Shown one piece after another: positions 1-7,312 of a stretch of 9,991 nucleotides of DNA. Source of the DNA: Aquimarina sp. (lineage in GTDB: Bacteria > Bacteroidota > Bacteroidia > Flavobacteriales > Flavobacteriaceae); contig NZVW01000115.1 in the NCBI GenBank assembly GCA_002697475.1, forward strand, positions 1 through 9,991, in the 5' to 3' direction. The number at the start of each line of letters is the position of its first letter. The first letter of the stretch is position 1. Both the position numbers and the translations under genes were made by a program. The notes under the pieces were generated by a model. The model saw only the letters and a program-made list of their open reading frames with translations. It searched no databases and was not told where the DNA came from.

Positions 1-1086
1 AGAAAAAGAAAATTACCGTACTTAGTGCAAAAAATGCAATTACGTTAAAGTACCAACTGAACATTGGATTACTATTTTTAATGTACATAACTGGAACGCT
101 TAAGACAGCAACCAGAAGTACTAATAAGAACATACTACTATTCAATAAATGAAAGAAACTATGAAACTTTGTTTTAAAAGGTACGGATTTATCCATTAAA
201 AGTTTCCAGTATAGTTTTTGGAAATTTTCTGCTGCACCTTTATTCCATCTAAACTGTTGTGAACGTGCTGCACTAATGACAACTGGCAATTCAGCAGGAG
301 TTTCAACTTCCTCTAGATATTTAAATTTCCATTTTTTTAATTGTGCTCTATAGCTAAGATCTAGGTCTTCAGTAAGTGTATCTCCCTGCCAGTTACCCGC
401 GTCTTCTATACAGGTTTTTCTCCAAACACCTGCAGTTCCATTAAAATTAATGAAGTGATCCTTATAATTACGGCCTACCTGCTCCATAGTAAAATGGAAA
501 TCAAGTGCAAAAGCCTGGATTTTAGTAAGCATCGAGTAGTCTCTGTTGATGTGTCCCCATCTGGTTTGTACTACTCCAATATTTTCATCCTTAAAGTAAG
601 GGATAGTTTGTAGTAACCATTTTTACCTGGTAAGAAATCGGCATCAAAAATAGCGATGTAATCACCTTTGGCTATTTTTAACCCTTCTTTTAAAGCACCA
701 GCCTTAAAGCCGGTTCTGTCTTTTCTTCTGATATGCTGTATGTCCAGGCCTGTAGCTCTCAGTTTGGCAATATGAGCAGCTGTGGTTTCAACAGATTCAT
801 CTGTAGAATCGTCCAGAACCTGTATCTCCAGCTTTTCTCCTGGATACTCTATCTCAGCAATATTGTCAAGTAGCCTTTCCATTACATACAGTTCGTTAAA
901 AACAGGAAGCTGTACTGTAACAAAAGGAATCTCTTCTTCGTTAGAAAAGTTAAATTTAGGTGAATTATCTGGTTGCTTCTTTGCTTTTAGATAATTAACG
1001 AGTAAATTGAGCTGTGCTAAACTATACAAAAATATAATTAGCAGTGCCAGGGTGTAGGTTATAATGATAGCAATGTCCATGGTCAT
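1..1086 (-). pseudogene. Membrane GT2 glycosyltransferase, cellulose-synthase/CslA-like, frameshifted, cut by left edge
   Basis: This is a processive-type family 2 glycosyltransferase that would polymerise a beta-glycan from a nucleotide sugar at the inner membrane. It has an N-terminal membrane segment (about residues 4-28), DDSTD at 92-96, and DAD at 148-150 followed by FLPGKN. The initial frame then drifts into KLSLTLRMKILE and stops at 571-573. Adding one base near 618-621 restores WLLQTIPYFKDEN. From there the other frame stays open to base 1 and shows QTRWGHIN, GVWR, TEDLDLSYRA, QQFRW (the QxxRW acceptor motif) and then two hydrophobic segments. About 360 residues are visible; I expect roughly 490 for the family. 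The ATG at 1084-1086 overlaps the upstream stop (ATGA), implying translational coupling; an ATG two codons later is an alternative start. QQFRWNKGAAEN resembles plant CslA/CslC mannan or glucan synthases, but the product sugar cannot be read from sequence. The lesion is either a real mutation or a sequencing error. Confidence 0.85.
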
Positions 1087-1775
1087 GTAAAGCTATATTT
1101 AAATATCCAACTTAATATCTTTACGCCTGCAAATATAGCACCTTTTATGGTTCCTGAAACTTTTGAGACACCAATTCTCTTTTTATATTTTACAGGTACC
1201 TCTGTATAGCTATAACTTTTTCTTAACGCTTTTAGTTGCATTTCTACGGTCCAACCATAGGTTTTATCCTGCATCTGCAGCTTTAGTAGCTTGTCATATT
1301 TGATGGCTCTAAAGGGTCCCAGGTCGGTAAATTTTGCGCCAAAAAAAAGTTTCATTAATGTGGTTGCCAGCCAATTCCCAAAGATTTGGGGTATGGTCAT
1401 AGACCCGGATTCTCTTAAATTTTTATCTCTGGCACCTATAACGAGGTCAATATCATTTTTAAGTATGGGTTCTACAATTTTAGTAAGCTCTTCTGGATAA
1501 TCACTGTAATCTCCGTCCAGAAATACAACAATTTCTGGTTTTATATCTTGACGGGCAATATAATCCATACCTGCCAGGCAGGCATATCCATAACCTTTTC
1601 TTTCTTCTCTCAACACTGTGGCACCTGAATCTCTGGCAACTTCTTCAGTCCTATCTGTAGATCCATTACTAACTACAATTATTTCTGATACGATATCAGG
1701 AATTTCTTTAATAACAAGACCTATAGAGTCTTCTTCATTAAATGCAGGGATAATAACTTTAATGTTTGTCGACAT
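1083..1775 (-). CDS. GT2 glycosyltransferase, Dpm1/polyprenyl-phosphate-sugar synthase-like
   Basis: This 230-residue GT-A fold glycosyltransferase resembles dolichyl/polyprenyl-phosphate mannose or glucose synthases, which move a sugar from a nucleotide donor to a lipid-phosphate carrier on the cytoplasmic face of the membrane. IIPAFNEEDSIG lies at 8-19, VVSNGSTDRT at 34-43, the metal-binding DGD at 87-89, and the family-typical DLGPFRAI at 151-158. The usual Asp before NGSTD is Ser36 here. No C-terminal transmembrane domain follows; there is only a hydrophobic tail (about 213-229), so the protein is soluble or peripheral. The start overlaps the stop of the MORN gene by one base (TAATG), and the stop overlaps the next glycosyltransferase start by four, so the three genes form one co-translated unit. 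It may supply a lipid-linked sugar for the CslA-like enzyme or for another envelope glycan. The GT2 assignment is firm; donor and acceptor are unknown. Confidence 0.88.
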   Translation of the reverse strand: MSTNIKVIIPAFNEEDSIGLVIKEIPDIVSEIIVVSNGSTDRTEEVARDSGATVLREERKGYGYACLAGMDYIARQDIKPEIVVFLDGDYSDYPEELTKIVEPILKNDIDLVIGARDKNLRESGSMTIPQIFGNWLATTLMKLFFGAKFTDLGPFRAIKYDKLLKLQMQDKTYGWTVEMQLKALRKSYSYTEVPVKYKKRIGVSKVSGTIKGAIFAGVKILSWIFKYSFT

Positions 1776-2326
1776 TATTTTAATGAGATATTTGGGTTAT
1801 CTCTCTTAAAGCTAATAATATCTGTCCACTCTCCGGTCTTGACATCATTTTTATATTTTTCAGCTTTAAAAATTCTATTGTTCTTATAAAGGAGGCAGAA
1901 ACCTTCTTTTTTATTGTTTTGGTATTGATATTTTTTTGTGATACCGGCCGCAATATCGTAAATAATCCACCAATTTTCGGCTTTATCATTTACAAAATGA
2001 CCTTCTTTCAGCACTCTCCCTTTTTCGTCATAAAAATACCAATAACCCGTTTTGAGACCACGATTATAGTGACCTTCTTTTAAGACCTTCCCACTATTAG
2101 AAAAATAGTACCAAAACCCATTCTTATTTCCATTCGTATAGTGCCCTTCACTGGAGGTTATACCATTGGCGTAATAGTATCTCCAGAAATCTATATTTAC
2201 ATTGTTATCTATCCAACCTTCAGCTTTTAGATTCTGATTTTCGTGATATATATACATGTAAGTCTTCTGAGCAACAAGAAATTGAATTGAAAATGGTAGT
2301 ATAAATAGGATGTATTTGTAGTTCAT
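1775..2326 (-). CDS. Secreted MORN/YwqK-type repeat protein
   Basis: This 183-residue protein has an N-terminal Sec signal (MNYKYILFILPFSIQFLVAQ) and then consecutive repeats of about 24 residues, built on EGHYxNGxKxGxWYYF with a G(K/R)VLK link. They are clearest at about 59-82, 83-107 and 108-131, with degenerate copies before and after. This is the MORN/YwqK (COG2849) pattern, a beta-hairpin array. Annotation pipelines often call such proteins a 'toxin-antitoxin system YwqK family antitoxin', but nothing here supports a toxin partner. I place the start at the ATG of 2324-2326; an in-frame GTG two codons upstream (2330-2332) is less likely. It is the first gene of the unit with the two glycosyltransferases and begins 63 bases after the terminator of the preceding operon, so it probably has its own promoter. 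The AT-rich TATATTTA about 10-20 bases upstream is only a weak match to the Bacteroidota -7 element. An envelope location is inferred from the signal peptide; the function is unknown. Confidence 0.8.
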   Translation of the reverse strand: MNYKYILFILPFSIQFLVAQKTYMYIYHENQNLKAEGWIDNNVNIDFWRYYYANGITSSEGHYTNGNKNGFWYYFSNSGKVLKEGHYNRGLKTGYWYFYDEKGRVLKEGHFVNDKAENWWIIYDIAAGITKKYQYQNNKKEGFCLLYKNNRIFKAEKYKNDVKTGEWTDIISFKRDNPNISLK

Positions 2327-2389
2327 TATCACAGATTAAATATATCTTGTTGGACGTTTTGATGCCTATTACCTAACGTAGAGAAGAAA

Positions 2390-2415
2390 AAAATCGCTCT
2401 GATCAGAGCGATTTT
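2390..2415 (-). terminator. Rho-independent terminator of the oxidoreductase/polyferredoxin operon
   Basis: A perfect 26-bp palindrome has the GC-containing core CGCTCT-GATC-AGAGCG extended by AAAA/TTTT arms. It begins 12 bases beyond the polyferredoxin stop codon. Read on the minus strand, the stem runs into a T7 tract and then a pyrimidine-rich stretch, which is the classic intrinsic terminator form. The plus-strand side is also T-rich, so it could work both ways, but no plus-strand gene ends here. Confidence 0.85.
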
Positions 2416-2427
2416 CTTTTTAAAATT

Positions 2428-4017
2428 TTAATTTTTTTGATTATTAACGTAATCCATTAGATCAACATCATTTCCTAATAGAATTTCATTGGAGTTGATT
2501 CGACCCTCAAGTTTGTCATTTTCTAATTTCAATACACCGCGTGGACAAACAGCTGCACAAATCCCACATCCCACACAACTTGATCTCACTATGTTTTCTC
2601 CTTTTTGGGCATAGGATCTTACATCAATACCCATTTCACAATATGTGGAGCAGTTACCACATGAAATACACTGCCCACCATTAGTTGTAATTCTAAATTT
2701 GGAGAATAATCGTTGCTGAGCGCCCAGAATAGCAGCCATGGGGCAACCAAATCTACACCATACTCTATTACCCAAAATGGGATAAAAACCTGTTCCTATA
2801 ACCCCGGAAAATATTGATCCAATGGCAAAACCATATGCCTTTTGTAATTTATAGGATTCGATAAAGAAAATCTTATTTCCCTCAGAAAAATGATTAAGTA
2901 ATAAAACCCCTACTATTGTCAACAATACGGCGCCTCCTGCAAATTTTGCATCTTTATCCAGTCTTTTTCTTCGGTATATCAAAATTGCAATAAAAAGCAA
3001 GGAAAGGAAGCTTACTACTGCCCAGATAAATTGAGATCTTGTAAAAATGCTGCGATCTGGATTTTTGCCAATGTAGCTATATAGTACAGCTATAGTCATT
3101 ACCACAGCAAAAACAAGAACAGTATGTATTGACCATCTTTCGAATTTCCAGGCAGAAAGCTTTTTACTACTCAACTGTCTAAAGGAATCTCCAGCGGTCT
3201 CAGCAAGTCCTCCACAACCACAAACCCAGGAGCAATACCACCTTTTACCATATTTGTAAGTTAGAAAGGGAGAAATTACAAATATGGATAGAATCCCAAA
3301 CAGAAGCATTGCAAAACCAAGAGTACCACTATTTAAAAACCCATTAATATTCCAATCGTAAAAGAAATAGTAATTAAGCGGCCACATATTTTTAAAATCG
3401 TAATATGGATAGTTTAAAGCCTGCATAAACTCAGGAATAAGAAAAGCAAAGCCTAACTGAAAAAACATAACGGATACAGTTCTTAATTGCTGATATCTGT
3501 TATGGCGGTATTTTAAAATGAACTTATATCCAAAAACTAATATGGCAACAGTATAAAGTGTTCCGTAGACAAACCATTGACTAGCAGGCTGACCTTTTAA
3601 AAGGTAACTTAAAGGGTCAAATAGAGCAATAAGCCCTGTATTTTCTTTACCATCCACTCCCTGACCAATATATTGGGGGTAGAAGTATAAAATAATGTAG
3701 AATCCGGTAAGTAGAATTCCTGTCATCCAACCCAGAAGACCTCGAGATGATATGGATTTAAACCACACACCATCATTTTTGATGCCTTCTAATTTGGTCA
3801 GATATGCGTCATTGGCAAATATAATTGTACCTATTGTTATTAAAATTAAAGATAGCGCCAAAAATAAGGGTCTGTTTGGAAAATCTATATTAAAAGCAGC
3901 AAGTAAAAGAATCAAAAGTCCGGATAACCCTATAGCGACTGATATTTTTTGTTTGGTAGACAATCCTTTAGGTTCAGGACTGGCTAGTGACATACTATGG
4001 TCTAGTTTAGTACTCAT
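2428..4017 (-). CDS. Polytopic membrane 4Fe-4S ferredoxin protein (NosR/NapH/CcoG-like)
   Basis: This 529-residue integral membrane Fe-S protein probably passes electrons between a soluble reductase and a membrane or periplasmic acceptor. About ten hydrophobic segments can be seen (roughly 25-42, 49-68, 94-113, 147-166, 181-198, 229-253, 297-316, 329-347, 358-375, 394-415). Two membrane-edge cysteine motifs follow the NosR/NapH layout. The first is WYCSWVCGCGG, with Cys262, 266 and 268. The second is WCRFGCP, with Cys421 and 425. A C-terminal 2[4Fe-4S] ferredoxin domain has CxxCxxCxxxC at 450-460 and CxxCxxCxxxCP at 481-492. The first motif lacks the usual Pro after CxxxC and has an extra Cys. 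The reading frame extends upstream to 4116, but that would overlap the oxidoreductase gene by 77 bases. The ATG at 4015-4017 leaves a 22-base gap and a sensible N-terminus (MSTKLDHSM). Family-level identity is firm; the redox partner beyond the neighbouring FAD enzyme is unknown. Confidence 0.88.
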   Translation of the reverse strand: MSTKLDHSMSLASPEPKGLSTKQKISVAIGLSGLLILLLAAFNIDFPNRPLFLALSLILITIGTIIFANDAYLTKLEGIKNDGVWFKSISSRGLLGWMTGILLTGFYIILYFYPQYIGQGVDGKENTGLIALFDPLSYLLKGQPASQWFVYGTLYTVAILVFGYKFILKYRHNRYQQLRTVSVMFFQLGFAFLIPEFMQALNYPYYDFKNMWPLNYYFFYDWNINGFLNSGTLGFAMLLFGILSIFVISPFLTYKYGKRWYCSWVCGCGGLAETAGDSFRQLSSKKLSAWKFERWSIHTVLVFAVVMTIAVLYSYIGKNPDRSIFTRSQFIWAVVSFLSLLFIAILIYRRKRLDKDAKFAGGAVLLTIVGVLLLNHFSEGNKIFFIESYKLQKAYGFAIGSIFSGVIGTGFYPILGNRVWCRFGCPMAAILGAQQRLFSKFRITTNGGQCISCGNCSTYCEMGIDVRSYAQKGENIVRSSCVGCGICAAVCPRGVLKLENDKLEGRINSNEILLGNDVDLMDYVNNQKN

Positions 4018-4039
4018 ATAATATATTTTAGAAAATAAG

Positions 4040-5341
4040 TTAAGCAGTTTGTAATTGTGATTTTTGAAAAGAAGTAAGTATCGTGGATTCGTGTTTTTTA
4101 TAGAATTCAGGATCAAAATTTGCCTGGGACAGGTTTTTCATCACATAATGTATATCTTTTTTATCCGTCAACCATTGGTCAAAAACTTCGTGTCTCATAC
4201 GAATACCAAAAGTGTTTATACCTAAGAATTCTCCAGTTTCTTTATGATACGATACGGTAATACATTTGGTGTCATCTTCGTGTTTCCAATGGAATTGAGT
4301 TTCGTAATCCTTTGGTTTAGCAAACACCCAACCGTAAGTCTGATATTCGATATCCAGAAATTTAGCACTATTAAACCAGTGTCCTGGTTTATATTCTATT
4401 TTTTTACCACAAATCGTTTGAGCTACCGTTTCTCCCATCATACGACCAGTGTACCAAACGGCTTCAACAGGTCGTCTTAATCCTATGGCTTCGTGCTGTT
4501 CTGCACAATCTCCTATCGCATAGATTTTAGGTACGTTGGTTTCTAAAAAGCGGTTTACTTTAACACCTCTTCCAAGATCAATACCAGAGTCTTTTAAGAA
4601 ATCTATATTGGGGGAAACCCCAGCAGTAAGACCTACAACATCACAATCGATAATATCGCCCGTACCCTGTAGAATTACTCCTTTAACCTTTCCATTATCA
4701 TCAGCTATAATTTCTTGTAAGTTGGAAGAAAGCCTTAAGTCTATATGATGATTTTTGATATGTCTGTTGATCATTTGACTCTCTCCCTCTGGTAGTACAC
4801 CATTCCAAAAACTACTTTCTCTGACTAAAAAGGTTACAGGGATGTCTCTGGATCTTAACATTTCTGCGAGCTCTATACCTATAAGACCTCCTCCTACAAT
4901 CACAGCTCTTTTACATGTTTTGTTATTGGGGGCATATTTTTCAAGGTTTTCTAGATCTTGTTTATGATACATTCCCATAACCCCATCTAAATCCTGACCG
5001 GGCCAACCAAATTTATTAGGCTTAGAACCTATTGCAATAATTAAGGTATCATAATTCATTTTTTCTCCATCAGAAAAATGCAATGATTTAGACTTTATAT
5101 CTACCTTGGAGACTAATCCTTTTTTAAGCTCTATTCTGTTTTTATCCCAGAACCAGTTTTCATAAGGTTGGGTATGTTCAAATTTCATATGCCCCATATA
5201 AATATACATCAACGCTGTGCGAGAGAAGAAATACTCTGTTTCAGCGGATATAATAGTTATTCGTTTATCAGACATTTTTCTAATATGCCGGGCAGCGGTG
5301 ACACCTGAAATCCCATTACCTATGATTACTATATGTTCCAT
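4040..5341 (-). CDS. FAD-dependent pyridine nucleotide-disulfide-type oxidoreductase (NirB N-terminal-like)
   Basis: This 433-residue cytosolic flavoenzyme has the two-dinucleotide-binding-domain architecture of NirB-type and rubredoxin/ferredoxin reductases. The FAD-binding Rossmann motif is IVIIGNGISGVTAARHIR at 4-21. The conserved NYDTLIIAIGSKP lies at 96-108, the NAD(P)-binding AVIVGGGLIGIELAE at 146-160, and the second FAD-contacting motif IYAIGDCAE at 273-281. The C-terminal portion (about 320-433), rich in aromatic and charged residues, has no CxxC or Fe-S motif, so the enzyme needs an external electron acceptor. The next gene downstream, a membrane polyferredoxin, starts 22 bases later and is the obvious candidate. 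The two genes share one terminator. The ATG at 5339-5341 directly precedes MEHIVIIG, so the start is well set. The gene is divergent from the DUF547 gene across a 266-bp gap. The true substrate is not deducible; NAD(P)H-dependent ferredoxin reduction is the best inference. Confidence 0.9.
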   Translation of the reverse strand: MEHIVIIGNGISGVTAARHIRKMSDKRITIISAETEYFFSRTALMYIYMGHMKFEHTQPYENWFWDKNRIELKKGLVSKVDIKSKSLHFSDGEKMNYDTLIIAIGSKPNKFGWPGQDLDGVMGMYHKQDLENLEKYAPNNKTCKRAVIVGGGLIGIELAEMLRSRDIPVTFLVRESSFWNGVLPEGESQMINRHIKNHHIDLRLSSNLQEIIADDNGKVKGVILQGTGDIIDCDVVGLTAGVSPNIDFLKDSGIDLGRGVKVNRFLETNVPKIYAIGDCAEQHEAIGLRRPVEAVWYTGRMMGETVAQTICGKKIEYKPGHWFNSAKFLDIEYQTYGWVFAKPKDYETQFHWKHEDDTKCITVSYHKETGEFLGINTFGIRMRHEVFDQWLTDKKDIHYVMKNLSQANFDPEFYKKHESTILTSFQKSQLQTA

Positions 5342-5607
5342 ATAAGATTGTTAGTTGAGCGTTAATATTTTGACGATGTTTTCATAATCAGTCGATATTA
5401 AAGATAAGAACTTATACTACTTGATTAATTTAGAATCAATCTAAAATTAGTTGTTGATGTAAGGGAGAGTGTTGCTTTTCGAACGACAAAATTTTTATAA
5501 AAAAAGGGAACATATTTTGTAAGTTCATTCATAAAGCTATCGACATAAGTGCTATAAATTTTGCACAAAGAATTTTTTCTGAGAGTAAATCATCAATAAT
5601 TTAAATT
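5342..5607. promoter_or_regulatory. Divergent intergenic region with weak promoter-like and inverted-repeat elements
   Basis: This 266-bp AT-rich gap separates divergent genes and must hold promoters for both the redox pair (minus) and the envelope genes (plus). On the plus strand, TATAAATTTTG at 5553-5563 resembles the Bacteroidota -7 element (TAnnTTTG) but has a three-base spacer. A TTTG lies upstream at 5516-5519. An inverted repeat TTTAGA-atcaa-TCTAAA sits at 5429-5445, overlapped by a second pair, TTGATT and AATCAA, at 5421-5439. These could be an operator, but AT-rich DNA yields such repeats by chance. No exact consensus was found for the minus-strand promoter. I see no small ORF or RNA here. 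Confidence 0.35.
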
Positions 5608-6318
5608 ATGAAGAACATATTTATAGTGCTTATAGTATTAACCGTTCAATTGGGTTATGCAAATCAGAATGACAGTTTTTTCAAAAAGGCAGATCAGTTT
5701 TTTTCTACTTTCGTAAAGAACGGTAAGGTTGATTATAAAGCCATACAAAGTGATCCTTCTTCTTTGAATGAGTTGGTAGGCCTAATTGAAAGTGCTGAGG
5801 TTAATTCTTCCCAGGTATTGGGTTATCAGGCTTTTTATATCAATACCTATAATTTATTGGTTATAAAGGGTGTTATTGCTAATTATCCAATTAATTCACC
5901 GCTTGATATTGGAGGTTTTTTTGATAAAACAAAATATATAGTTGCGGGAAATAAGTTAACTTTAAATGATATTGAAAATAAAATTCTTCGCGCTGAATTC
6001 CCTGAAGAGGCCAGGTTTCATTTCGTATTGGTTTGTGCCGGTCTAGGTTGTCCTCCCATAATTGATGAGGCTTATAAACCATCAAAGCTTACTGAGCAAT
6101 TACAAAGACAGACTGAATTGGCAATTAATGACCCTAATTTTATTAAGGTTAAAGGTAATAAAGTCCAGATATCACAAATTTTTGAGTGGTATAAAAAGGA
6201 TTTTACCCAAAAAGGTAGCGAGATCGAGTTTATTAATAAATATAGAGAAGAGAAGTTACCGCAAGGTGCAAAGCTGTCCTATTATCCCTATGACTGGAAG
6301 CTTAACGATATAAAATAA
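5608..6318 (+). CDS. Secreted DUF547-domain protein
   Basis: This 236-residue protein has a Sec signal peptide (about 1-19, ending GYANQ), so it is exported to the periplasm or beyond. The rest matches the DUF547 family. It has VDYKAI at 41-46, the signature QAFYINTYNLLVIKG at 74-88, LTLNDIENKILR at 117-128, RFHFVLVCAGLGCPP at 136-150 with Cys143 and Cys148, and the terminal YYPYDWKLN motif. Family members carry a conserved Cys region that has led to suggestions of an enzymatic role, but the biochemistry is unsettled and I claim none. It is the first plus-strand gene and is divergent from the FAD oxidoreductase. A 93-bp gap separates it from the next gene, so it may be its own transcript or lead the four-gene set. 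DUF547 proteins are, to my recollection, sometimes found beside arsenosugar-type genes, which fits the TIGR04283-like gene at the right edge. Confidence 0.88.
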   Translation: MKNIFIVLIVLTVQLGYANQNDSFFKKADQFFSTFVKNGKVDYKAIQSDPSSLNELVGLIESAEVNSSQVLGYQAFYINTYNLLVIKGVIANYPINSPLDIGGFFDKTKYIVAGNKLTLNDIENKILRAEFPEEARFHFVLVCAGLGCPPIIDEAYKPSKLTEQLQRQTELAINDPNFIKVKGNKVQISQIFEWYKKDFTQKGSEIEFINKYREEKLPQGAKLSYYPYDWKLNDIK

Positions 6319-6411
6319 ATCTAATACACATCATATTAATTTTTTCAGATCCTTACTGGGTTCTGACAGAGTAGCATTTGCCAAAAATTAAAATCATAAA
6401 CAAAAAAACAA

Positions 6412-7275
6412 ATGAAAAAGACAATTTTATCACTAACAGCAATTTTATGTTTTGCATATTCATTCTCACAAGAAGATCAGACAGGATCTGTAATTCAAAC
6501 TTTAACACCTTCAAAGTTAATCGGTAAAGGGCAGTATGATATTAAATGGTTCAATAACCTATATACACAAACTGAAAGTACCTTTTCAGAAGGAGATGAA
6601 CCCAGGCAAACATTCTTTACATCTACATTAGAAGCCTATACTGGTATAGGGAATGACAGGAGGTGGAATCTTGGTGTTATTCTGGAATTCAGATCAAATG
6701 TAGTTTCGGATCGGAATGCGCTTGAGGTTTTTCAGTTTGATGGAGAAAGAGGAACCGCCAGGTCAGGTTTTACATCTTTTGCGCCATCGGTTAAATTTGT
6801 GCCGTTTGCTAAGGTAAATAACTTTTCTGTTCAGAGTTCTTTCTTTTTACCTCTTGTGGATAATGAAACAGAAAATGGAGTCTTTTTAGATCAAAAAGGT
6901 TATATCTGGCAAAATAGATTCTTTTATGATTATACCTTTCCGGGGAATAAGTTTCAGTTATTTACGGAACTTAATTCTGAGCTTAATTTTGGAAAAAAGG
7001 AGGAAAGTTTTGCTAACAATAGTTTGCGATTAACCCCTGGACTGTTCTTTAGCTACTTTCCTAGCTCTAAATTTACGGTTTTGGCACTGGCACAACATTC
7101 AGAACTTATAGATTTAGGGAACGATTTTGATCAAAACTTTACAGCGCTTGGAGGCGGCGCAAAATATCAGCTTACTAAAGAGCTCAATATTGAAGTTTTG
7201 TATACCAATTTTGTTGATGGAGCTAATACCGGGCTTGGAGAAACTTTTAATCTTGGTTTAAGAGCTGTGTTTTAA
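6412..7275 (+). CDS. Outer-membrane beta-barrel protein (transporter/porin-like, family not recognised)
   Basis: This 287-residue protein has a clear signal peptide, with cleavage after the SFSQ near residue 20. The mature part alternates polar and hydrophobic residues in strand-length blocks, with aromatic girdles and Gly/Asn-rich turns, and the C-terminus LGLRAVF ends in Phe, as outer-membrane barrels do. Strand-like stretches include the regions around 42-52, 85-95, 119-128, 134-146, 158-174, 180-192, 204-216, 219-230, 242-250, 253-264 and 276-287. That suggests roughly 10-12 strands. The leader before the ATG is A-rich (ACAAAAAAACAA), as is common in highly expressed Bacteroidota genes. 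It lies 37 bases before the GH113 lipoprotein gene and is probably co-transcribed with it. I do not recognise a named family; a passive channel or an envelope structural barrel is possible. Confidence 0.72.
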   Translation: MKKTILSLTAILCFAYSFSQEDQTGSVIQTLTPSKLIGKGQYDIKWFNNLYTQTESTFSEGDEPRQTFFTSTLEAYTGIGNDRRWNLGVILEFRSNVVSDRNALEVFQFDGERGTARSGFTSFAPSVKFVPFAKVNNFSVQSSFFLPLVDNETENGVFLDQKGYIWQNRFFYDYTFPGNKFQLFTELNSELNFGKKEESFANNSLRLTPGLFFSYFPSSKFTVLALAQHSELIDLGNDFDQNFTALGGGAKYQLTKELNIEVLYTNFVDGANTGLGETFNLGLRAVF

Positions 7276-7312
7276 AAAGTTGTATTTTCAAGCAGTAAAT
7301 CCGGAAAATAAA

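Noticed and set aside
600..640. Programmed -1 frameshifting at AAAAAT in the GT2 gene
   Set aside because: The site does not fit a standard X-XXY-YYZ slippery heptamer and I see no clear downstream stem-loop. A simple one-base indel is the simpler reading.
1775..2326. Toxin-antitoxin system suggested by the YwqK-like repeats
   Set aside because: The protein has a signal peptide, there is no toxin-like small gene beside it, and its coupled neighbours are glycosyltransferases.
4018..4116. Upstream extension of the polyferredoxin gene to a start at 4116
   Set aside because: It would overlap the FAD oxidoreductase by 77 bases and adds a low-complexity stretch. The ATG at 4017 leaves a normal short gap.
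5421..5439. FNR-like box (TTGAT and ATCAA half-sites)
   Set aside because: The half-sites are nine bases apart, not the four required, so it does not match an FNR site.
6345..6366. Hairpin TCAGAtCC-loop-GGtTCTGA between the DUF547 and barrel genes, as a terminator
   Set aside because: It is short, has a mismatch, and no T tract follows on the plus strand.
7280..7312. TTG start 11 codons upstream of the GH113 gene
   Set aside because: It would put 11 residues ahead of a complete lipoprotein signal peptide that starts at the ATG of 7313.
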